Notes under the pieces: generated by a model
The model's input: the letters and a program-made list of their open reading frames with translations, nothing else
What the model was told of the DNA's origin: nothing
The model's database searches: none
Translations under genes and position numbers: made by a program
In this document: one piece after another, positions 32,511 through 40,001 of the stretch
How positions within the stretch are numbered: the stretch's first letter is position 1
Layout: the number at the start of each line of letters is the position of its first letter
From: Bdellovibrio bacteriovorus HD100
Lineage (GTDB): Bacteria; Bdellovibrionota; Bdellovibrionia; Bdellovibrionales; Bdellovibrionaceae
Reading direction: 5' to 3'
DNA: 64,000 nt
Assembly (NCBI RefSeq): GCF_000196175.1
Contig: NC_005363.1
Location: 2,604,001-2,668,000 of the forward strand

Positions 32511-33554
32511 ATGCTTAGCTCATTTAAACATCTTTTTTTAACAGCTTTGCTTTGGCTTTTGCCACTGTCCTTTGGGCAGGCTTCCGCCCTGGAGGTGCCT
32601 GTCTGGAGCGGGCCTGCCTCGGGCCCAAAAGCGCAAGAAGGGCGCAGAATCATTTTTATCGCCTCGGATCTTAAGAACGGCGGCGCGGCCGCCGTCAGCG
32701 AAGGCTTTCTTTCCGCCGGGCGAATGCTGAAATGGAATATCACGATTCGAGATGGCCAGGGAAGCCGCGCCAAGATCCAAAAAGCCCTGAACGAAGCCAT
32801 TCAAGCCGGGTCCGATGGAATTGTTCTCGGGGGTTTTGACGCCGCCGACTTCCGCGCCGAGATCAAAAAAGCCCAATCCGCCCATATCAAAATCGTGGGC
32901 TGGCATTCAGCCCCCCGCCCCGGCAGCTCCTCCCTGATGTTTTCAAATGTGACGACAGACCCTTTGACCGTGGCCGAAAAAGCCGCCCGGTTGGTGTGTG
33001 AAGGTTCTGAAAAATCAGGCGTCGTGATCTTCACTGACAACGATTTTTCAATTGCCCGGGCAAAAACCCTGCACATGAAAAAGTATATTGATGATCACAA
33101 GAACTGCAATGTCCTGGAAATCATGGATGTGCAAATCTCCAAAGCCGAACATCTGATGCCGGGGGCGGTCGCCCGACTGAACGAACGCTTCGGCAAAAAG
33201 TGGACTCACAGTCTGGCGATCAACGACATCTATTTTGATCACATCAACTTTCCCTTAAAAAACATCGGTCGCAAGGATTTGATCAATGTCTCGGCGGGGG
33301 ATGGTTCCGCCACGGCTCTGCACAGAATCAAATCCGGACTGTCCCAACAAGTGGCCACCATTGCAGAACCCTTAAAAGCCCAGGGCTGGCAGGTCGCAGA
33401 CGAATTAAACCGCGCCTTTGCCGGAAGCGGTGAAAGCGGATATACAACGGAACCTTTGGTGATTACACAGGAAGTTTTGAAGAACTTAAAAGATGGAAAT
33501 CTGGATTCAAAGATGAACTATAAAGAAGCTTACTCGAAAATCTGGTATCCCTGA
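32511..33554 (+). CDS. Orphan periplasmic sugar-type binding protein
   Basis: 347 residues from ATG 32511 (TGGAG close upstream); ATG 32499 is an alternative. Signal peptide of about 27 residues. The fold pattern is that of Peripla_BP_4 sugar-binding proteins: IIFIASDLKNGGAAAVSEGF, SDGIVLGGFDAADFRAEIKKA, SGVVIFTDNDF, LAINDIYFDHINFP and a C-terminal QQVATIAEPLKAQGWQ. No permease or ATPase is near it, so it may feed a receptor (chemotaxis or sensor kinase) or a distant transporter. The ligand is not deducible. Ends at a terminator overlapping the stop. Confidence 0.85.
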   Translation: MLSSFKHLFLTALLWLLPLSFGQASALEVPVWSGPASGPKAQEGRRIIFIASDLKNGGAAAVSEGFLSAGRMLKWNITIRDGQGSRAKIQKALNEAIQAGSDGIVLGGFDAADFRAEIKKAQSAHIKIVGWHSAPRPGSSSLMFSNVTTDPLTVAEKAARLVCEGSEKSGVVIFTDNDFSIARAKTLHMKKYIDDHKNCNVLEIMDVQISKAEHLMPGAVARLNERFGKKWTHSLAINDIYFDHINFPLKNIGRKDLINVSAGDGSATALHRIKSGLSQQVATIAEPLKAQGWQVADELNRAFAGSGESGYTTEPLVITQEVLKNLKDGNLDSKMNYKEAYSKIWYP

Positions 33555-33582
33555 GGCCCGAAAGACCCCAGGGATTTTTTTT
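33547..33582 (+). terminator. Rho-independent terminator overlapping the stop codon
   Basis: ATCCCTG (33547-33553, including the stop region) pairs with CAGGGAT (33569-33575), followed by eight T. Confidence 0.8.
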
Positions 33583-33584
33583 GA

Positions 33585-34307
33585 CTAATAACGAATTGGA
33601 TAGATGGAAGGTGCACCGTAGCTGGACGTCACCGTCACATTCAGATCCGCATTCCCACCCATGGATTCAGCACGCAGATCAATTGCCACAATACGCTCCC
33701 CTGCCGTCAGATACTCTGAAGTCAGGCTGTAATAGAAAGTACCCGTGTAGCTCAACTGACGAAGCTGGATACGACGGCCACTTTGAGTGATCGCATAGGT
33801 TTCATGCAATTGAACACCGTTGAAATACGGATTCACACGAACATAGTCCACATAGGAAGCATAGTTGAACGCCACACGCAGCCACTCGCCACCACTGCGA
33901 CGGGAAACTCCATAGAAACGCACTGTGGATTCACCGTAGTTGTTCGGTGGATGAGGCGGGTTTGGATACGGCGGATATGGATCCGGGCGGTGTGGAGGAT
34001 ATGGCTGTGGATAGGGATCCGGACGAGGACCCGGTCTGACTGGAGGACGATCCGGACGAATACCACCGTGGCGGCGGTCGTCTCTGCGATCATCACGTCG
34101 ATCGTCGTCATAACGGCGGTCATCACGGTCATGGAATTGGTCAGGTCCGCGGCGATCATCGTGACGATCGTTGCGATCGTTGTCGCGGCGGTCATCACGA
34201 CGCTCGTCGTTGCCACCACGATCACCCGGGCGGATTTGCGCTCCGGCTACGGGACTTTGCAGCAAAACGGCTGCGGTCAAAAGGGCACTCAGCAATGGTA
34301 GTTTCAT
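33585..34307 (-). CDS. Secreted protein with Arg/Asp-rich and Pro/Tyr-rich linker
   Basis: 240 residues from ATG 34307 (AAAGGAG upstream). Signal peptide MKLPLLSALLTAAVLLQSPVAGA. Residues about 27-80 are an alternating Arg/Asp tract (NDERRDDRRDNDRND and further DDRR repeats), residues about 82-122 are Pro/Tyr/Arg-rich, and the last 115 form a beta-rich domain (FYGVSRRSGGEWLRVAFNYA) of unknown type, perhaps a surface or carbohydrate-binding module. The mixed-charge tract should be disordered and can stick to itself or to polyanions. No family recognised. Monocistronic. Confidence 0.8.
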   Translation of the reverse strand: MKLPLLSALLTAAVLLQSPVAGAQIRPGDRGGNDERRDDRRDNDRNDRHDDRRGPDQFHDRDDRRYDDDRRDDRRDDRRHGGIRPDRPPVRPGPRPDPYPQPYPPHRPDPYPPYPNPPHPPNNYGESTVRFYGVSRRSGGEWLRVAFNYASYVDYVRVNPYFNGVQLHETYAITQSGRRIQLRQLSYTGTFYYSLTSEYLTAGERIVAIDLRAESMGGNADLNVTVTSSYGAPSIYPIRY

Positions 34308-34381
34308 AAAGACTCCTTTTTTTGAAGACGAAGGAGTTATTCCAAGATCCGTGCCTGGCCAAAGTGACACCAAAGGGCCTT

Positions 34382-35098
34382 CTATGAATTTATTTCTTGG
34401 GGTACTTTAAAGAACAGTTCGCGCTGCAGATCCATCATCAGACTCAATAGGCGCGTCTCCAGGATATTTGTGACGTTCAGGAACTGCAAACCAGCAGTCT
34501 GAATGATCTGCCCATCGACTTCCCGCTTCTGGGCAAAACGCACCTCCACATCAAACTCCATGGCGCGACGAACACCGAGGCGCAAGGCCCCTTTGATCTG
34601 ATCCCCGATTTTCAGCTCAGGCACAGTACCCTTGAATTCAATCTTCAAGCCACCGGCGCTGACGTCGCGCACCCGAGTTTCGACAAAATGCACCTTCCCA
34701 CCGTGGTGAAGAATGCTGAAAATGGCTTCGTATTTGCCCGGGATATCAATGCGGGCGTTGGCCCTTCTTTGCAGCTGGAACAAATCCACATCGGTCCTAA
34801 GAACCGCCCACCCGACACTGAAACTCAGTTCGGTTTGCAGGAAGTAGCGTTCGCTCTTAAAAGGAAAGTTCACCACAACCTTCTGCGGTTGGGTGACATT
34901 TTTCGAGTCCGCCGTGTGATGACACAGCAGCGTTTCGTCCTTGTCAGTCTGAACCGCAATCAGGTGAAAGACCTCTTCATTCACTGAGCCCTTCATTGAC
35001 AGCTGCAGCTTATCGTCGGCGATCTCCCGAAAAAGCATTTTCTTTTCCGACACTGCGACTTTTTTAAAAATGGTCTGACCCGACAGCGGTGTGGCCAT
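34382..35098 (-). CDS. PilZ-domain c-di-GMP-binding protein
   Basis: 238 residues. The C-terminal half is a PilZ domain: RRANARIDIPG gives the RxxxR c-di-GMP motif and DVSAGGLKIEF the D/NxSxxG motif. The N-terminal half (about residues 1-110) is a second beta domain similar in layout to YcgR-N (PilZN). So it likely binds c-di-GMP and acts by protein contact, for example on flagella or gliding machinery. It begins 3 bases after the end of glpK, so they share a transcript. Confidence 0.9.
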   Translation of the reverse strand: MATPLSGQTIFKKVAVSEKKMLFREIADDKLQLSMKGSVNEEVFHLIAVQTDKDETLLCHHTADSKNVTQPQKVVVNFPFKSERYFLQTELSFSVGWAVLRTDVDLFQLQRRANARIDIPGKYEAIFSILHHGGKVHFVETRVRDVSAGGLKIEFKGTVPELKIGDQIKGALRLGVRRAMEFDVEVRFAQKREVDGQIIQTAGLQFLNVTNILETRLLSLMMDLQRELFFKVPQEINS

Positions 35099-35101
35099 GA
35101 T

Positions 35102-36583
35102 TTACACTCGCTCCAGCGCCTGTGCCCAGCGCTGCAAACGTTCTTTGCGGGCTTTCGGGGTCATCTTTACTTTGAATTCTTTGTTCACTTTCCAGACGCG
35201 TTTGATCTCTTTCAGGTCTTTCCACACACCAGCCCCAAGACCCGCCATAAATGCGGCCCCCAAAGCTGTCGTTTCAAGATTTTGGGGACGAACCACGTTG
35301 GCTCCGCAGTAATCCGCCTGCATCTGCATTAACAAATCATTGGCCGCCGCACCTCCGTCGACACGGACTCCGCGCAGCTTTTTTCCCAGATCTCTTTGCA
35401 TGGTGTTCAGGATATCCACGTTTTGCAAGGCCATGGCTTCCAACGTCGCGCGCGCAATGTGGGCTTTGGTGCTGCCACGGGTAAGACCGCAAATCAGGCC
35501 ACGTGCTTCCGGCTGCCAGTGCGGAGCCCCCAGTCCCGTCAGGGCGGGAACAAATTCCACCCCATCAGTGCCGTCGACTGTTTTTGCCAGAGCTTCAACA
35601 TCCGAAGACTGCTGGATCAACCCCAGGCCGTCGCGCAGCCACTGAACCGCAGCTCCACAGACAAAGGCGCCACCCTCCAGTGCGTAAGTCATCTCCTGAT
35701 TTTTTAGTTTCCAGGCAATCGTGGTCAGCAATTTGTTTTTCGATTTCACGGCTTTTTTGCCGGTGTTTAAAAGCAGGAAACTTCCGGTGCCGAAGGTGCA
35801 CTTGGAATCTCCGGTTTCAAAACATGTCTGCCCAAACAAGGCCGCCTGCTGGTCCCCCACAATACCTGTGATTGGAATTCCGTCGGGCATAAAACCCAGA
35901 CCTTGGGTCACACCAAAATCAGAATTGGACGGACAGATCTCTGGCAGGATGGCTTCAGGCACACCAAAGATTTTCAAAAGGTCCTCATCCCACCACCCGG
36001 TGTGGATGTTCATCAACATCGTACGGGAGGCATTACTGACATCTGTCTTATGTGAATGCCCTGCAGTCAGTTTCCACAACAAGAAGCTGTCGACGGTGCC
36101 GGCCAGAGCCTGCCCGTCTTTGGCCTTCTTTGCCGCGTTCGGGACATTCTTAAGCAACCACTGAATTTTGGTGGCTGAGAAATAAGGATCCAGCACCAAA
36201 CCCGTCTTGGCGGTGATGATCTTTTCTTTTTTGTTTTTCTTGAGCTTTTCACACAGATCCTGCGTGCGGCGACACTGCCAGACAATGGCGTTATGCAGGG
36301 CTTTTCCGGACTTCGCGTCCCAAAGCATCACAGTTTCACGCTGATTGGTGATGCCAATCGTGCGAATCTGCGATCCTTTGATTTTTGCTTTTTCCAGCGC
36401 CAGACGCATGGACCTTTGCGTGGAATACCAGATATCTTCAGGATCATGTTCAACCCAGCCTGGTTTCGGGAAGATTTGTTTGAATGCCTCACGAGCCTCG
36501 GCGACAAGACCTCCGGCTTGATTGATAATGCATGTTCTTGAGCTGGTTGTCCCTTGGTCAATGGCCATGATAAAAGAAGACAT
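35102..36583 (-). CDS. glpK: Glycerol kinase
   Basis: 493 residues from ATG 36583 (TTGGAGAG upstream; GTG 36589 possible). Phosphorylates glycerol to glycerol 3-phosphate. FGGY kinase motifs: AIDQGTTSSR at the N-terminus, GITNQRET, NAIVWQCRRT, the GDQQAALFGQ and GLGAPHWQPEARG segments, and C-terminal DGGAAANDLLMQ. No glpF or glpD nearby. The start is only 27 bases from the divergent acyltransferase gene, and the two act on the same metabolite branch (glycerol 3-phosphate to phospholipid), suggesting a shared control region. Confidence 0.96.
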   Translation of the reverse strand: MSSFIMAIDQGTTSSRTCIINQAGGLVAEAREAFKQIFPKPGWVEHDPEDIWYSTQRSMRLALEKAKIKGSQIRTIGITNQRETVMLWDAKSGKALHNAIVWQCRRTQDLCEKLKKNKKEKIITAKTGLVLDPYFSATKIQWLLKNVPNAAKKAKDGQALAGTVDSFLLWKLTAGHSHKTDVSNASRTMLMNIHTGWWDEDLLKIFGVPEAILPEICPSNSDFGVTQGLGFMPDGIPITGIVGDQQAALFGQTCFETGDSKCTFGTGSFLLLNTGKKAVKSKNKLLTTIAWKLKNQEMTYALEGGAFVCGAAVQWLRDGLGLIQQSSDVEALAKTVDGTDGVEFVPALTGLGAPHWQPEARGLICGLTRGSTKAHIARATLEAMALQNVDILNTMQRDLGKKLRGVRVDGGAAANDLLMQMQADYCGANVVRPQNLETTALGAAFMAGLGAGVWKDLKEIKRVWKVNKEFKVKMTPKARKERLQRWAQALERV

Positions 36584-36610
36584 AAACACTCTCCAATCGA
36601 TGTATTAATA

Positions 36611-37381
36611 ATGAAGAATTTCCTGAAGAAACCCAACGAAAAAATCTTTGGCTTACGATCTCTGGATCGTGACACTTTGATTTTCCGTGTGCTGCCGCGT
36701 TTTCTGCTGGAGATCCTGCGCAAGTACTTCCGGCTGGAGATTGAGGGTGTTGAAAACATCCCGCGCCGCGGGGCCGTGATCCTGGCCCCCAATCACTCGG
36801 GTTACACCGGTTTTGATGCCTTCTTGCTGGGCCACGTGGTGCAACAAGAAGCCAAACGCATTCCCCGCGTGCTGACACATCACTTTTGGTTTCTGACCGA
36901 AACGACCGCCATCCCTGCGAACAAAATGGGTTTCACCGAAGCCACTTATGAAAACGGCATCAATGCGCTGAAAAAAGGAAATGCGATTGTTTTGTTCCCG
37001 GAAGGCGAACAGGGCAACTTCAAACCCACGACCGAACGCTATCAGCTGCAGGAATTCAAGCGGGGCTTTGTGCGTATGGCCCTGGAAGCCCAGTGCCCGA
37101 TTGTTCCGGTGGTGATCTTAGGTGCCGAAGAAACTCATATTAATTTGAAAAAGCTCAAATTCACCAAGTTCTTGAAGGGCTCGGTGATTCCTTTGCCTTT
37201 GAACGTAATTCCCCTGCCCGCCAAGTGGCGCATTCGCTTCCTCGAACCAATCACTCTGCCCTACAAGCCATCGGCCGTAGACGACGCGGATCTGGTTCAC
37301 GAAATCGCGCAAGACATCCAGGAACGGATGCAAACTGCGGTTGAGGAAGAAATCCAAAAACGCGGCAACGCTTTCCTTTGA
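36611..37381 (+). CDS. Lysophospholipid/glycerolipid acyltransferase (PlsC-like)
   Basis: 256 residues from ATG 36611; no good ribosome binding site is seen. Acyltransferase domain: APNHSGYTGFDAF (residues 59-71) is the NHSGYxxxD variant, with six rather than four residues between His and Asp, known in a subfamily of 1-acyl-glycerol-phosphate acyltransferase-like proteins; LFPEGEQGN (about 134-142) is the substrate phosphate motif. Probably acylates a lysolipid at the inner membrane. Divergent from glpK with 27 bases between start codons. Confidence 0.88.
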   Translation: MKNFLKKPNEKIFGLRSLDRDTLIFRVLPRFLLEILRKYFRLEIEGVENIPRRGAVILAPNHSGYTGFDAFLLGHVVQQEAKRIPRVLTHHFWFLTETTAIPANKMGFTEATYENGINALKKGNAIVLFPEGEQGNFKPTTERYQLQEFKRGFVRMALEAQCPIVPVVILGAEETHINLKKLKFTKFLKGSVIPLPLNVIPLPAKWRIRFLEPITLPYKPSAVDDADLVHEIAQDIQERMQTAVEEEIQKRGNAFL

Positions 37382-37398
37382 TTTGAAAATTTTCGGGT

Positions 37399-37578
37399 TT
37401 ACTTCTTATCAGGCAAGTCATCAGCGATGACTTGTAAGATATTCTGCCATTTCGCCACGAGGATGCCTTCATTGCCTTCTTCCCGACTGACAAGTCGGCT
37501 TACCAGCAAAGCAGCAAGACTGACGGCTAGGACGAGGAGGAGCACGTACTCCACCACGATTTGACCTCGTTTATTCAT
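37399..37578 (-). CDS. Short pilin-like / TadE-like membrane peptide with class III-type leader
   Basis: 59 residues, MNKRGQIVVEYVLLLVLAVS at the N-terminus. A short basic leader ending in Gly, then QIVVEY and a hydrophobic helix of about 20 residues, is the Flp pilin/TadE-type prepilin pattern with Glu at +5 (cleavage after Gly5). The C-terminal 28 residues are soluble (REEGNEGILVAKWQNILQVI). TGATACAAT lies 8 bases before the ATG like an extended -10, and no ribosome binding site is seen, which would fit a leaderless message. Located alone between the acyltransferase and the gene at 37592. No tad genes nearby. Confidence 0.6.
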   Translation of the reverse strand: MNKRGQIVVEYVLLLVLAVSLAALLVSRLVSREEGNEGILVAKWQNILQVIADDLPDKK

Positions 37579-37591
37579 GTTTAAGATTGTA

Positions 37592-38023
37592 TCACACTTC
37601 CGCAGGAGCGGAAGCCTTCAACATCGCGGCTGGACGCCAGTTTTCCATTGTGAGACGCAGAGACTCGACCAGCAGGTCCAAGTTCTCATCTGCGATCGGC
37701 CCGCGCAGGCCAATCACCACATCATCATGCCACTTCTCTACTTCCAGAGGGCTGATGTGTTTGGCGGCATCTTCAAAAGATAACAAGAAGCTGTCTTCTG
37801 TCGGGTAAACCATCACTAGGATGTTTGCCCCGGCCGCCTTGGAAACCTCTTTGGCTTTCGCCATTTCCGCACTCAGTTTTTGCTGAATCAGGAAATAGAT
37901 TTTCAAAGCCAAAGCTTCGTGGAACTGGGCAAAGTAGATACGAACAGGGCCATCAAAGATGGCACTATTAAAAGCAGGATTAAAATATTTCGACTGCATT
38001 AACGTGGTGTATGACGACCTCAT
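37592..38023 (-). CDS. Conserved-type hypothetical protein
   Basis: 143 residues from ATG 38023, with GGAGGGGGGAG upstream. Not recognised. It looks like a soluble cytoplasmic alpha/beta protein without signal peptide: helix (FAQFHEALALKIYFLIQQKL), strand (NILVMVYPTEDSFLLSFE), strand (DVVIGLRGPIADE). A GCGGAAG hairpin lies over its last codons. The short pilin-like gene follows after 13 bases. Confidence 0.65.
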   Translation of the reverse strand: MRSSYTTLMQSKYFNPAFNSAIFDGPVRIYFAQFHEALALKIYFLIQQKLSAEMAKAKEVSKAAGANILVMVYPTEDSFLLSFEDAAKHISPLEVEKWHDDVVIGLRGPIADENLDLLVESLRLTMENWRPAAMLKASAPAEV

Positions 38024-38124
38024 GTTGTAGCTCCCCCCTCCACAGACACACCCCAAGACTAGGAAGAAAACCCTTCCTAATTCAAAGGAAATTTTAAGAA
38101 TCTTAAATTTTCTGACGCATCAGA

Positions 38125-39369
38125 TTATTTAAGAGTGCCAAAAACCTTCTTTCCTCTCGAGAAAACCACCTTCTCAGAGGCTTCACCCACACTGTAAAAC
38201 AGCGTCTGCCAGTCTTGATCTATGCATAAAATATCAGCAGACTTACCCACTTCCAGCGAACCCACTTCATTTTGCAGATTCAAAGCATGCGCCCCACCCA
38301 CTGTGTAGGCCGCAATGACTTCCGGCAGACTCATCTTCATCTCCAGTCGCGCAAGCAAGCCCACCAGATTCAAATTTTGTGTCGGCGACGTGCCCGGATT
38401 AAAATCCGTGGCAAGCGCCACACGCACACCCGCATCGATCATCGCGCGAGCTGGTGGGTATTTGGTCTTGGTGTAAAGATCGGCGGTTGGCAAAAGCACA
38501 CCGGTCACTTCGCTTTGCGCAAGCTTCCTGATTTCTTTATCTTCGATCTGCAGAAGGTGATCCCCGGACAGCGCCCCCAGGCGCACGGCGATCTCGCTGC
38601 CACCACTTAAGGACATCTGATCGGCGTGAATCAGAATCTCGAAGCCCAGCTCTTGCGCGCGACGCAGATACTTTTCAGAAGCTTCCGGCGGGAAGAATCC
38701 TTTTTCAATAAAGACATCCACCCGACGAGCCAGCTTCTTTTTCGCGACCACCGGCAGAACTTCGTCAGCCAGAAAGGTCAGATAGTCTTCATAGGACTTA
38801 AATTCCGGCGGCAAAGCATGTGCGCCCAGGAATGTGTTCACCGTACGAATGCCTGACAACTTTTGTGCCGCCTGCAGCATCTTCAGTTCATCTTTCAGGT
38901 TCAATGCATAACCTGACTTGATTTCGACCGTCGTCACCCCTTGGGAGACGAAGTGATCCAGACGCCTCTGCCCGGCTTTCACCAGATCATTCAGGCTGGA
39001 GGCACGGGTCTTTTTCATGGTCGAAAGGATCCCGCCCCCTTTGGCGGCGATTTCCTGATAACTCACACCCTGATTGCGCATTTCAAATTCTGCCGCACGA
39101 TCACCGGCAAAGATCAGATGGGTATGACATTCCACGAAGCCCGGCAGCACCGTGCGTCCCCTCATGTCGTAATCACGCAGAGCTTTCTTTCTGGCGAATT
39201 CTTTGGGAAGTTTCTTCTGCGGGCCTACCCAGACGATTTTGTTCTTTTCTATGACAACGGCCGCTTGTTGCAAAAGGCTGAGATCTTCTTCTTTGATACG
39301 GCGGCCCTGTTTTGCAGCGGCGCCCTGAAGAGTCAGAAGTGTCGATATATTTTTAAGCAAAATACCCAT
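38125..39369 (-). CDS. hutI: Imidazolonepropionase
   Basis: 414 residues from ATG 39369. Third step of histidine breakdown: imidazolone propionate to formimino-glutamate. Amidohydrolase motifs: VLPGFVECHTHLIFAGDRAAEF, GGILSTMKKTR, KSGYAL, HADQMSL, SGDHLL and ATDFNPGTSP (metal Asp). No hutH, hutU or hutG next to it. The start codon is inside a perfect 9-base-pair hairpin (39365-39390), with only a weak ribosome binding site, so translation may be controlled or the start mis-set (in-frame ATG 39384 is another). Confidence 0.93.
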   Translation of the reverse strand: MGILLKNISTLLTLQGAAAKQGRRIKEEDLSLLQQAAVVIEKNKIVWVGPQKKLPKEFARKKALRDYDMRGRTVLPGFVECHTHLIFAGDRAAEFEMRNQGVSYQEIAAKGGGILSTMKKTRASSLNDLVKAGQRRLDHFVSQGVTTVEIKSGYALNLKDELKMLQAAQKLSGIRTVNTFLGAHALPPEFKSYEDYLTFLADEVLPVVAKKKLARRVDVFIEKGFFPPEASEKYLRRAQELGFEILIHADQMSLSGGSEIAVRLGALSGDHLLQIEDKEIRKLAQSEVTGVLLPTADLYTKTKYPPARAMIDAGVRVALATDFNPGTSPTQNLNLVGLLARLEMKMSLPEVIAAYTVGGAHALNLQNEVGSLEVGKSADILCIDQDWQTLFYSVGEASEKVVFSRGKKVFGTLK

Positions 39370-39390
39370 GTGCCTATTCAAGCACATGGG
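39365..39390 (-). promoter_or_regulatory. Hairpin covering the hutI start codon
   Basis: CCCATGTGC pairs perfectly with GCACATGGG around eight bases. The downstream arm contains the hutI ATG. It could hide the start codon, or serve as the weak terminator of hsp20 upstream (TATTTTGC follows). Confidence 0.5.
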
Positions 39391-39418
39391 TCCCAAGGAT
39401 CAAGTTAAAACAGAGATC

Positions 39419-39862
39419 CTACATAATCTTGATACTATGACTGCGCGCACCTTCTGCTTTGGGCACTGTGATCTGCAAAACACCATCCTCAAAATGCGCC
39501 TCAATTTTTTCGGAGTTCACTTGCACTGGCAAGGTGAAAGAGCGCTGGAAGCGGCCATAGGATCGCTCGGAATACCCACCTTCGGATTTTGACTCGCGGG
39601 TGCGTTCTCCAGAGATTGTCAGGATATTGTCATTAAGCTCAACTTTGATTTCATCCTTCTTCATACCCGGCAGGTCCGCACTGACCAGATAGGCATTGTC
39701 CTTTTCTTCCACATCCACAGAGGGCGAGAAATCAAATCCCGCTCGAGTCAGGGCACTGGATTCACCCCGGTCGAACTCATTGATAAAATCCTGAAACTGA
39801 CTGAAGAGATCCGAAGACGGCAGACGACGACCGCCCCAGGGACTTAAACTTCGCATTGGCAT
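39419..39862 (-). CDS. Small heat-shock protein (Hsp20/alpha-crystallin)
   Basis: 147 residues. ATP-independent holdase chaperone. The N-terminal region (SPWGGRRLPSSDLFSQFQDF) is typical of class A bacterial sHsps; the alpha-crystallin domain spans about 47-140 (VDVEEKDNAYLVSADLPGM; GERTRESKSEGGY; GRFQRSFTLPVQVN; DGVLQITVPKAE). AAGGAGG precedes the ATG and a promoter candidate lies at 39889-39917. Confidence 0.96.
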   Translation of the reverse strand: MPMRSLSPWGGRRLPSSDLFSQFQDFINEFDRGESSALTRAGFDFSPSVDVEEKDNAYLVSADLPGMKKDEIKVELNDNILTISGERTRESKSEGGYSERSYGRFQRSFTLPVQVNSEKIEAHFEDGVLQITVPKAEGARSHSIKIM

Positions 39863-39888
39863 GGCATCCTCCTTAGTGAGATGCCTTA

Positions 39889-39917
39889 AACGTAAGAAGA
39901 CTGTGGGAAAGCGTCAA
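39889..39917 (-). promoter_or_regulatory. Candidate promoter of hsp20
   Basis: On the minus strand CTTGACG with TTGACG at 39917-39912, 17-base spacer and TACGTT at 39894-39889. The -35 also fits the sigma32 CTTGA core, but the -10 is not CCCCAT-like. Confidence 0.45.
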
Positions 39918-39943
39918 GAATGCGCAAGGGCCAGTGTCAAAAG

Positions 39944-39980
39944 TAAAAAGCCGGAGTGCTGTCAGACACTCCGGCTTTTC
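39944..39980 (-). terminator. Rho-independent terminator of the pilin/EF-hand operon
   Basis: On the minus strand AAAAGCCGGAGTG pairs with CACTCCGGCTTTT and continues in T. Lies 22 bases after the EF-hand gene. Confidence 0.9.
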
Positions 39981-40001
39981 TGTTTTGATTATCAATAAGA
40001 C

